Below, in pieces: positions 1 to 5,301 of a stretch of 5,420 nt of DNA. Position numbers and translations under genes: made by a program. The notes beneath the pieces were generated by a model that saw only the letters and a program-made list of their open reading frames with translations, was not told where the DNA came from and searched no databases. The stretch is from contig CALALK010000310.1 of NCBI GenBank assembly GCA_937923125.1, positions 1 through 5,420 on the forward strand. Direction: 5' to 3'. The DNA is from an uncultured Carnobacterium sp. (lineage in GTDB: Bacteria; Bacillota; Bacilli; Lactobacillales; Aerococcaceae). The number at the start of each line of letters is the position of its first letter. Positions within the stretch are counted from its first letter, which is position 1.

Positions 1-25
1 AGGCTTGCACCGGTGCCCCGTAACA

Positions 26-93
26 GCGATTATAATCCGAATCCGCAAGGATTCAGGGAATCTTCTTTCTTTATAAAGATAATTTTTAATCGC
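26..93 (+). other. Possible folded RNA or imperfect inverted-repeat cluster upstream of mecA
   Basis: Three nested pairings are visible. GCGATTA (26-32) pairs with TAATCGC (87-93). Inside it, GAATCC (39-44) pairs with GGATTC (49-54) around a GCAA tetraloop of the stable GNRA type, and can be lengthened by CC/GG with one bulged A at 55. ATCTT (60-64) pairs with AAGAT (76-80). Together they could form a three-way junction. No U-run follows, so it is not a terminator. It matches no riboswitch or RNA class I know, and with AT-rich arms chance is a real alternative. Confidence 0.25.
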
Positions 94-225
94 ATACTAA
101 ATTTCTGCACGCCCATCCCAAGCTATTTTTCAAGAAGCACTGAACATAAACCAATTTGCATTAGGGTTCCAATCGTATTTCTTTTATTTTTGTCAGGTTT
201 GGTCTAAAATAATTAGATAAGGTAA

Positions 226-235
226 AAAGGGGTGA
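226..235 (+). promoter_or_regulatory. Ribosome binding site of mecA, decides its start
   Basis: The run AAAGGGGTGA lies 5-8 bases ahead of the ATG at 241, a normal Shine-Dalgarno distance. The earlier in-frame GTG at 232-234 is part of this site itself, so it cannot be the initiator. This fixes the start at 241, which also gives the N-terminus MEMERIN expected for MecA (B. subtilis MecA begins MEIERIN). Confidence 0.8.
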
Positions 236-240
236 ATATT

Positions 241-924
241 ATGGAAATGGAACGCATTAACGACGATACATTCTTGTTGCGTATCGAGAACCAAGATCTA
301 ATCGACCGTGGTACATCAATACCTGAATTACTTGGAAATCCAGGCGAAATCGAAGGCTTTTTCCATAGTATTTTAGAGGAGATGGGCGTCTTACATCAAT
401 TCGAAGATTCAGACGGTTTGAGCTTCCAAATCATGCCAAATGCTGATGGATTAGAACTCTATGTCACACGTATTGTGGATATGGGGGATGAATCAACTGA
501 TGAACGCATGGTTCGAAATATCGTGGATACGATTCAACATTCGCTGACAGACCGTATTGGTAAGAAGCGCAAGGACAAGAATGAAGATGGCAAACTTTCT
601 CCAAAACCAGTGATAAATACTGAAGATAAATCTTCTACATTGAAACCAATCGATGTGACAGTTGTCTTTGAAGACTTCGAAGATTTTGTCTCAATGGCAA
701 AAGAAGCATCAGGTGAATTTGACCAATCTGTTCTTTACCGTTACAGCGGACATTACTTCTTACACGTTTTCCATCAAGTGGAAAAACCAGAAGAAGTGGC
801 TTCAAAAATGGCCCTTATTCGCGAGTACGCCGAGTTCTCAAGAATTTCATGGGAAGTATTAAAAGAATACGGCGAAGTGATTATGCCAGAAGCAGCTTTG
901 GAAACAGGTAAACAATATTTCTAA
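241..924 (+). CDS. mecA: Adaptor protein MecA
   Basis: This is a 227-aa MecA, the adaptor that brings substrates to the ClpC unfoldase for ClpCP degradation and promotes ClpC hexamer assembly in the cytoplasm. In B. subtilis its best known target is the competence factor ComK. Identification rests on the conserved N-terminus MEMERINDDTFLLRI and on the C-terminal block EYGEVIMPEAALETGKQYF (209-227), which matches the end of the family. The N-terminal substrate-binding domain covers about residues 1-85. A charged, low-complexity linker follows (about 105-137, rich in K, D, E, P and S), then the C-terminal ClpC-binding domain (about 138-227) with the acidic FEDFEDFV segment (143-150). Length is normal for the family. 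No spx gene is adjacent within the window. The gene is followed directly by an intrinsic terminator. The substrate in this organism cannot be read from the sequence. Confidence 0.93.
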   Translation: MEMERINDDTFLLRIENQDLIDRGTSIPELLGNPGEIEGFFHSILEEMGVLHQFEDSDGLSFQIMPNADGLELYVTRIVDMGDESTDERMVRNIVDTIQHSLTDRIGKKRKDKNEDGKLSPKPVINTEDKSSTLKPIDVTVVFEDFEDFVSMAKEASGEFDQSVLYRYSGHYFLHVFHQVEKPEEVASKMALIREYAEFSRISWEVLKEYGEVIMPEAALETGKQYF

Positions 925-929
925 AAACC

Positions 930-959
930 AAAAAGAGTTGAGCAGTCGACTCTTTTTTT
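930..959 (+). terminator. Intrinsic terminator after mecA
   Basis: The stem GAGTTGA (935-941) pairs with TCGACTC (946-952) around a GCAG loop, with one G-T pair. It is extended outward by A-T pairs between 930-934 and 953-957 and ends in a run of seven T (953-959). It begins six bases after the mecA stop codon. Its T-run lies only 5 bases before the ribosome site of the next gene, so that gene depends on readthrough or on a promoter I could not find. Confidence 0.88.
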
Positions 960-979
960 GATACAAAGGAGTAATCAAA

Positions 980-1729
980 ATGAATGAAACCATCAAAACA
1001 CAACTAAATCACCGTACCATTCGTGCGTTTGAAGACAAACCTTTAACAAAAGAGGAAGTGGATTGATTTGTAGAAGTGGCGCAAAGAACAGCTTCAAGTA
1101 TGTACTTACAAGCCTATTCGATTATTAGTGTGACGGATCCAGCATTAAAAAAAGAATTAGCAGCTGTGAGTGGGCAACCTTATGTGGCTAACAACGGACA
1201 TCTATTTGTATTCGTGGTGGACCAACGTCGTAATACAGAAATTGCAAAAGCCTTAGGACAAGAAGTAGGCGTTCAAGGGAGCGCAGACCGTTTCGTGGCT
1301 GGATTGACAGATGCAGTGATTGCAGCTCAAAATGTGGTTGTAGCAGCAGAATCTTTAGGGATGGGAACTGTTTATTTAGGAAGTTTCTTTAATGACACAG
1401 CAAAAATCGTCGAGTTACTAAATTTACCAAAATACACTTACCCAGCAATCGGGTTAGGGGTAGGTTGGCCCTCCCAAGAGCCACAATTAAAACCGCGTCT
1501 TCCAAAAGAAGTCATTCATATGGAAAATGGATACCGTGAATTGGAGAATCCATTAGAAGAGTTGAAAGAGTATGATGCGACAGTGACAGAATATTACGAT
1601 CTTCGTGATGCTAACCGACGTGTAGATGCTTTTACAAAACAAGTTTCTACGAAATACCATACGCTTGGTGCAAAACGTGCGGAAATGTTCGATGTACTAA
1701 AAGCACAAGGGTTCCTAACAGAAGAATAA
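980..1729 (+). pseudogene. NfsA/NfrA-type NAD(P)H-dependent flavin oxidoreductase, interrupted by a TGA at codon 29
   Basis: The reading frame from ATG 980 has a good ribosome site (AAAGGAG at 965-971, 8-base spacing). It would encode about 249 aa, the usual size of the NfsA/FRP group of nitroreductases, FMN-dependent dimers that reduce nitroaromatics, quinones or flavins with NAD(P)H. The family motif HRTIR stands at residues 11-15, a phosphate/FMN-contact region. AAQNVVVAAESLGMG follows at about 115-129, and GWPSQEPQLKPRLP at about 162-175, which closely matches E. coli NfsA (GWPADNPDLKPRLP). Codon 29 (1064-1066) is TGA, between EEVD and FVEVAQ. The frame is otherwise intact to the TAA at 1727-1729. 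Restart at GTG 1076 would lose the HRTIR motif and has no ribosome site, so a functional product is doubtful. A base-call error or a recent nonsense mutation are the two simplest explanations. TGA does not mean Trp here, because the other genes use TGG and no internal TGA. Confidence 0.85.
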
Positions 1730-1734
1730 AAAAG

Positions 1735-1771
1735 AAGACAAGAAATCGTCGTTTCAACGATTTCTTGTCTT
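1735..1771. terminator. Bidirectional terminator between nfsA-like gene and thrC
   Basis: A 15-bp perfect stem joins 1735-1749 to 1757-1771 with a 7-base loop (CGTTTCA). It lies between two convergent stop codons (1729 on +, 1780 on -). On the minus strand the stem is followed by CTTTTTT, a strong U-run for thrC. On the plus strand it is followed by TTATTTGTTTTATT, a weaker interrupted U-run for the oxidoreductase transcript. One hairpin therefore serves both directions. Confidence 0.87.
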
Positions 1772-1779
1772 TATTTGTT

Positions 1780-3270
1780 TTATTGAATGTTTAATGAATC
1801 AAGGACTGATTGTTTCATGCCTTCGATTGAAAGAACTTTTGTATGACGGATTGGCGCATCCAATACGCTTGTGACAGCTGTTGGAATGGCAATGCCGCTT
1901 TCTTGTTGAATCGCATCCATGAGTTCTGCGTCAGATTGATTTGTATCCACGTCTAGAGCTGAAAGTACGCTTTGTGGGAATTTGTATGGACTGGCAGTCG
2001 ATACTACCACTGTAGGAGTTTCGTCTCCTGTTTCTTTCTTATATTTCGTATACACAGCATCTGCGACTGCAGTGTGTGGATCTAATAAGTAGTGCTCGCT
2101 CTTGAATACATCATGAATCGTTTGAGCTGTTTCTTCTTGGCTTGCACGGTTTCCGTAAAATTGTTGGAATAGAGCTGTATCTGTATTTGGAACAGAGTAG
2201 CTTCCGTTTTCTTTTAGAGAAGTCATGAGTGCATTTGTTTCCTGTGAGCTGCGTCCTGTTAATTCGAAGACGAAACGTTCAAGGTTACTTGAAACAAGAA
2301 TATCCATACTTGGAGAACTTGTTAATTTAAATTCACGTAGTCGGTTGTATGTTCCTGTTTGGAAGAAATCAACAAGCACATCATTTTCGTTTGAAGCACA
2401 GATGAGTTTGTTAATTGGAACACCGATACCTTTTGCGTAGTAGGCTGCTAGAATGTTACCGAAGTTACCAGTCGGAACCACAACGTTCATTGGTTCTCCA
2501 ATTGCTAGAGTGCCGTCTTTCACTAATTGTGCATACGCGAATACGTAGTACACGATTTGTGGGCAAAGACGTCCGATATTAATCGAGTTTGCAGAAGAGA
2601 ATTGGAATCCTTTTTCTGCAAGTGTTGCGTTTAGTTCTTTATCCGCAAATAACTCTTTCACTTTTGTTTGTGCGTCATCGAAGTTTCCTTCTACACCATA
2701 TACAAAAGTGTTGTCGCCTGCTTGTGTCACCATTTGGCGTTCTTGAATCGTACTTACGCCACCTTTTGGATAAAAGACGATGATGTTTGTATGAGGAACA
2801 TCCGCAAATCCTGCAAGGGCAGCTTTACCAGTGTCTCCAGAAGTCGCTGTTAAAATGACGATTTCTTTATCTGATTGATTTTTCTTTGCTGCAGTTGTAA
2901 GGAGATATGGCAAGATGGAAAGCGCCATGTCCTTGAAGGCGATAGTTCTTCCGTGGAAAAGTTCCATGAAATGACGGTCGCCAACTTTCTTCACTGGTGC
3001 GATTTCTTTTGTATCAAACGTTGTATCATATGCAGAATGCACACAGTCTGTAATTTCTTCTTTTGTAAAATCTGTTAAAAAGGCAGATAAAATTTCGATT
3101 GCAATTTCTTGATAACTTTGAGTTTTTAAAACTTCCCAGTCCAGAGTCACTTCTGGGAGGGCAGTCGGTACATATAAACCACCGTCTTCAGCAATTCCTT
3201 TTAAAATGGCTTGTGAAGCTGTAACGCGGTTGTTTGTGTCTCGTGTACTAATGTATTGAATTGTGGACAC
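1780..3270 (-). CDS. thrC: Threonine synthase
   Basis: This is a 496-aa PLP-dependent threonine synthase, which converts O-phosphohomoserine and water to threonine and phosphate, the last step of threonine synthesis. It belongs to the longer form of the enzyme found in E. coli, yeast and many Lactobacillales. The N-terminus (MSTIQYISTRD, then AILKGIAEDGGLYVP at 21-35) is typical of that class. The Schiff-base lysine is expected to be K113 in GRTIAFKDMALSIL. SGDTGKAALAG (144-154) is the substrate/PLP contact loop, and PTGNFGN (266-272) is the loop that binds the PLP phosphate. All key residues are present and length is normal. Translation starts with GTG. The site GAGGGA (3281-3276) stands 5 bases upstream and a stop codon precedes in frame, which supports this start. 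The gene stands alone, without hom or thrB in the window, and is transcribed from its own promoter away from the ABC exporter. Confidence 0.95.
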   Translation of the reverse strand: MSTIQYISTRDTNNRVTASQAILKGIAEDGGLYVPTALPEVTLDWEVLKTQSYQEIAIEILSAFLTDFTKEEITDCVHSAYDTTFDTKEIAPVKKVGDRHFMELFHGRTIAFKDMALSILPYLLTTAAKKNQSDKEIVILTATSGDTGKAALAGFADVPHTNIIVFYPKGGVSTIQERQMVTQAGDNTFVYGVEGNFDDAQTKVKELFADKELNATLAEKGFQFSSANSINIGRLCPQIVYYVFAYAQLVKDGTLAIGEPMNVVVPTGNFGNILAAYYAKGIGVPINKLICASNENDVLVDFFQTGTYNRLREFKLTSSPSMDILVSSNLERFVFELTGRSSQETNALMTSLKENGSYSVPNTDTALFQQFYGNRASQEETAQTIHDVFKSEHYLLDPHTAVADAVYTKYKKETGDETPTVVVSTASPYKFPQSVLSALDVDTNQSDAELMDAIQQESGIAIPTAVTSVLDAPIRHTKVLSIEGMKQSVLDSLNIQ

Positions 3271-3305
3271 TTGAGTCCCTCGCTTTCTAAAATTTCGTTG
3301 GGCTC

Positions 3306-3335
3306 ATTGTACCATAAATCGCGCTCTGAACACAA
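3306..3335 (-). promoter_or_regulatory. Promoter of thrC (extended -10 type)
   Basis: On the minus strand, TACAAT (3311-3306) is a 5/6 match to the -10 consensus and is preceded by TGG, giving the TGn extension. A weak -35, TTGTGT (3335-3330), lies 18 bases upstream. Transcription would begin near 3299, leaving a leader of about 30 bases before the GTG. That is too short for a T-box or other threonine-sensing leader, so any control would be at initiation. Confidence 0.65.
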
Positions 3336-3412
3336 AACACAGGCACATTTCGGCTGTAAATTCTGAAGTGGATACTCAATATTTACTGGAAAAGATTGCA
3401 AACCGAAAAATG

Positions 3413-3430
3413 AAAATTTAATTAAATTTT
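3413..3430. repeat. 18-bp perfect AT palindrome, candidate operator or UP element
   Basis: AAAATTTAATTAAATTTT is its own reverse complement over 18 bases. It ends 13 bases before the -35 hexamer proposed for the exporter. AT-rich palindromes of this size are typical of MarR-type operators, and A/T tracts at this distance can also act as UP elements for the RNA polymerase alpha subunit. It is made only of A and T, so chance cannot be excluded in this AT-rich spacer. Confidence 0.45.
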
Positions 3431-3443
3431 GAAGGGCAATCTA

Positions 3444-3472
3444 TTGAAAACAAATTGAAAGATTGATAAACT
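3444..3472 (+). promoter_or_regulatory. Candidate promoter of the ABC exporter operon
   Basis: TTGAAA (3444-3449, 4/6 match) is separated by 17 bases from TAAACT (3467-3472, 4/6 match), which is preceded by TGA, a TGn extension. Transcription would start near 3479. The RNA would then run through a terminator hairpin before reaching the ribosome site. The promoter overlaps a split inverted repeat CAATCT (3437-3442) / AGATTG (3460-3465) and a direct repeat of ATTGAAA at 3443 and 3454, spaced 11 bases. Confidence 0.5.
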
Positions 3473-3499
3473 ATTTATTAGTAATTCGTAGCTAATTGC

Positions 3500-3532
3500 T
3501 TGTCTTTGAGAGGTTCTCAAAGGCGGTTTTTT
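3500..3532 (+). terminator. Intrinsic terminator in the leader of the ABC exporter (likely attenuator)
   Basis: The arm 3500-3511 pairs with 3515-3526 around a GGT loop. The core CTTTGAGA / TCTCAAAG is perfect, and the outer four pairs are one G-C and three G-T. Six T (3527-3532) follow the stem directly. The flanking genes are divergent, so no upstream plus-strand gene in the window needs this terminator. It lies after the candidate promoter and 33 bases before the exporter ATG, which suggests conditional termination. No leader peptide with a ribosome site and no alternative antiterminator pairing was found in the short leader. Confidence 0.75.
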
Positions 3533-3550
3533 ATTATCTAAAATCATTAA

Positions 3551-3557
3551 AAAGGAG
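3551..3557 (+). promoter_or_regulatory. Ribosome binding site of the ABC exporter gene, decides its start
   Basis: AAAGGAG stands 7 bases before the ATG at 3565. The same frame is open back to TTG 3496, but that codon follows an in-frame TAA, has no Shine-Dalgarno site, and would place the leader terminator inside the gene. The ATG at 3565 also gives the expected N-terminus for this family. Confidence 0.88.
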
Positions 3558-3564
3558 TGAAAAA

Positions 3565-5301
3565 ATGCTAAAACAGATTATTCCGTTTTTTAGTAAGTAT
3601 AAAAAATATCCTTTCTTAGCGTTTTTTGCCATCTTAATCGAGGTGCTCTGTGAAGTAGCGCAACCGATTATTATGAAGCAAATTATCGACGAAGGGATTC
3701 CGAATAAAGACTTGGGCTATATTGTGCAACAAGGATTGATTATGGTTGTGGTTGCAATTGTATCCCTATCTGCCGGAGTTCTAGGTGCAAAATTTGCATC
3801 GATTGCCGGAACTGGAGTAGCAGCAGAGTTACGTTCTGCTGAAATGAAGAAGATTCAAGCCTTCTCATTTAAGAACATCGATCATTTCTCAAATGCTTCT
3901 TTAATTACGCGTATGACAAGTGACGTTAACAATGTTCAAAATACAGCTATTATGACGATGCGTATTTTAGCGCGTGCGCCAATGATGTTTATCTTCGCTA
4001 TCTTCTTTGCGGTAAGTATCAATGCGCAATTATCTCTTATCTTCATGGTTGCTGTACCAATCTTAGTACTTTCATTAGCGTTAATCATTTCTACAGCCTT
4101 TCCACGCTTTAGAAAATTACAACAAGCAACTGACGGTATTAACCGTACGCTGCAAGAAAACTTTATCGGAATTCGTGTTGTAAAATCATTCGTACGTGAA
4201 ACATTCGAGAAGAAAAAATTCGGTAAAGAAAACTCTACATTTAGAGAACGTGCCCTACACGCAATGTATGTCGTAATGTGGAATAACCCGATCATGCAAT
4301 TAACCATTTATGCAGTAACGATTGCAGTTATGTGGTTTGGTGGTGGCCTTGTTATTAGTGGAACGATGACAACAGGGGATCTTATTAGTTTCATTTCTTA
4401 TATTACCCAAATCTTGATGTCCCTCATGATGATTTCATTCGTATTCGTAATGTTAACAATGACAAAAGCGTCGATGGACCGTATCTTCGAAGTATTAGAT
4501 ACAAATATTGATGTAGAAGAGCCAGAATATCCAATTACTGTGGACAAAGTCTATGGTGAAGTCGAATTCGACCATGTTCATTTCTCTTACGGGAAACAAC
4601 AAGATGAAGAAGTGTTAAGCAATATCAGCTTCAAGATTAAACCAGGTGAAGTGTTCGGGATTATCGGGCCAACAGGTTCAGGGAAATCTTCTCTTGTACA
4701 GTTGATTCCTCGACTCTATGACACCACTGCTGGTACGGTTCGTGTTGGTGGACATGATGTTCGCGAATATCGTTTTGCAGATTTACGTCAAAACGTATCG
4801 ATGGTATTACAAAAGAACACGTTATTCTCTGGAACAATTCGTGAGAACCTCTTATGGGGAAATCCAGACGCTACAGAAGAAGAGATGATACAAGCGGCGA
4901 AACACGCTCAAGCTCATGACTTTATTATGGAAATGCCAGATGGATATGACACTCATGTGGAACAAGGTGGTTCAAACTTCTCTGGTGGACAAAAACAACG
5001 TCTGACAATTGCTCGTGCGATGTTACGTAAACCAGCCGTGTTAATTCTAGACGATTCAACTTCAGCAGTGGATACAGCCACTGACTCGAAAATCCGTGAA
5101 GCGTTCTTTAACCATTTACCAGATACAACGGTGATTATTATCGCGCAACGTATTTCATCTATCCAAGGCGCAGACAATATTCTTGTATTAGATGATGGTA
5201 AAGTGAATGGACTCGGAACTCACGAAGAGTTAATGGAAACAAACGACTTGTATCGTGATATTTACGAAACCCAAATGAAAGGAGCCAAAGGAGATGAGTA
5301 G
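3565..5301 (+). CDS. ABC exporter half-transporter, degenerate-site subunit (multidrug/lipid exporter type)
   Basis: This 578-aa protein fuses a six-helix membrane domain (helices near 15-33, 52-75, 128-152, 154-178, 242-265 and 272-299) to a C-terminal ATPase. Motifs in order are the A-loop Tyr342, Walker A GPTGSGKSS (368-376), Q-loop Q416, signature FSGGQ (472-476), Walker B VLILDD (492-497), D-loop SAVD (500-503) and the switch position Q528. The Walker B catalytic Glu is Asp497 and the H-loop His is Gln528, while the signature is intact. This is the pattern of the degenerate-site subunit of heterodimeric exporters such as TM287/288 and BmrCD. The subunit is expected to hydrolyse ATP poorly at its own site while its signature completes the partner's active site. 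The partner gene overlaps the 3' end. Substrate cannot be told from sequence; drugs, peptides or lipids are all possible. A leader terminator suggests inducible expression. Confidence 0.93.
   Translation: MLKQIIPFFSKYKKYPFLAFFAILIEVLCEVAQPIIMKQIIDEGIPNKDLGYIVQQGLIMVVVAIVSLSAGVLGAKFASIAGTGVAAELRSAEMKKIQAFSFKNIDHFSNASLITRMTSDVNNVQNTAIMTMRILARAPMMFIFAIFFAVSINAQLSLIFMVAVPILVLSLALIISTAFPRFRKLQQATDGINRTLQENFIGIRVVKSFVRETFEKKKFGKENSTFRERALHAMYVVMWNNPIMQLTIYAVTIAVMWFGGGLVISGTMTTGDLISFISYITQILMSLMMISFVFVMLTMTKASMDRIFEVLDTNIDVEEPEYPITVDKVYGEVEFDHVHFSYGKQQDEEVLSNISFKIKPGEVFGIIGPTGSGKSSLVQLIPRLYDTTAGTVRVGGHDVREYRFADLRQNVSMVLQKNTLFSGTIRENLLWGNPDATEEEMIQAAKHAQAHDFIMEMPDGYDTHVEQGGSNFSGGQKQRLTIARAMLRKPAVLILDDSTSAVDTATDSKIREAFFNHLPDTTVIIIAQRISSIQGADNILVLDDGKVNGLGTHEELMETNDLYRDIYETQMKGAKGDE
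5278..5293 (+). promoter_or_regulatory. Tandem Shine-Dalgarno motifs for the second ABC gene
   Basis: AAAGGAG occurs twice, at 5278-5284 and 5287-5293, inside the last codons of the first exporter gene. The first copy has a 9-base spacing to the ATG at 5294 and is the usable one. The second touches the ATG and is too close. Together with the 8-bp overlap of the two genes this points to coupled translation of the two subunits. Confidence 0.7.

Larger units (their letters stand above)
1..240. other. Upstream region of mecA with no convincing gene
   Basis: No protein-coding gene is supported here. One frame is open from the window edge to a TAA at 205-207. It lacks a ribosome site at its GTG, uses AGG and ATA codons unlike the neighbouring genes, and resembles no protein I recognise. 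The left third is richer in G+C than the AT-rich remainder and contains several inverted repeats: a perfect palindrome GCACCGGTGC at 7-16, a hairpin GAATCC-GCAA-GGATTC at 39-54, and GCGATTA (26-32) facing TAATCGC (87-93). No good -35/-10 pair was found ahead of mecA, so its promoter may lie left of the window or be weak. What borders this stretch on the left is unknown. Confidence 0.5.
3271..3564. other. Divergent intergenic region between thrC and the ABC exporter
   Basis: These 294 bases hold no supported gene. Read left to right they contain the thrC ribosome site and promoter (minus strand, to about 3335), about 75 bases without recognised signals, an 18-bp AT palindrome (3413-3430), a candidate plus-strand promoter (3444-3472), a strong intrinsic terminator (3500-3532) and the exporter's ribosome site (3551-3557). 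A short minus-strand frame overlapping the thrC start (to 3401) crosses the thrC promoter and is not credible. Confidence 0.75.

Noticed and set aside
31..36. Perfect TATAAT on the plus strand
   Set aside because: No acceptable -35 at 16-18 bases (the nearest TTGCAC is 20 bases away) and no TGn extension. A transcript from here would have a leader of about 200 bases, which is possible but unsupported.
30..116. Minus-strand 28-codon frame starting ATG at 116 (MGVQKFSMRL...)
   Set aside because: Too short, no clear Shine-Dalgarno site, and no family match; an in-frame stop lies just upstream.
1..207. Frame open from the window edge to TAA 205-207, with a GTG at 13
   Set aside because: No ribosome site, no recognisable protein, and codon use (AGG, ATA) unlike the neighbours. 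An open frame of this length is not remarkable among six frames.
232..240. GTG at 232 as the mecA start
   Set aside because: The GTG is part of the Shine-Dalgarno sequence for ATG 241, and the ATG gives the conserved MecA N-terminus.
1064..1066. TGA at codon 29 read as selenocysteine or tryptophan
   Set aside because: No SECIS-like hairpin is evident just after it and the family does not use selenocysteine. The other genes use TGG for Trp and contain no internal TGA, so the standard code applies.
1076..1729. GTG 1076 as a genuine start of a shorter oxidoreductase
   Set aside because: No ribosome site, and the protein would lack the N-terminal HRTIR cofactor motif. The better start at 980 is in the same frame upstream of the TGA.
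2225..3078. Short plus-strand frames inside thrC
   Set aside because: They are antisense shadows of a clearly conserved threonine synthase and have no ribosome sites or family resemblance.
3201..3401. Minus-strand 66-codon frame overlapping the thrC start
   Set aside because: It runs across the thrC promoter and into thrC in another frame, with no resemblance to a known protein.
3271..3480. T-box or other threonine-responsive leader for thrC
   Set aside because: No T-box sequence (AGGGTGGNACCGCG-like) or terminator is present on the minus strand, and the proposed promoter leaves only about 30 bases of leader.
3500..3541. 13-codon frame TTG 3500 to TAA 3541 as a leader peptide
   Set aside because: It has no ribosome site and starts within the terminator stem, so it could not act as an attenuation peptide of the known kind.
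3496..3564. N-terminal 23-residue extension of the ABC exporter from TTG 3496
   Set aside because: No Shine-Dalgarno site, an in-frame TAA immediately before, and it would span the leader terminator. ATG 3565 has an excellent ribosome site.
3936..4307. Minus-strand 123-codon frame inside the ABC exporter gene
   Set aside because: Antisense shadow of the transmembrane domain, with no independent start signal or family match; the same holds for the minus-strand frame at 4953-5177.
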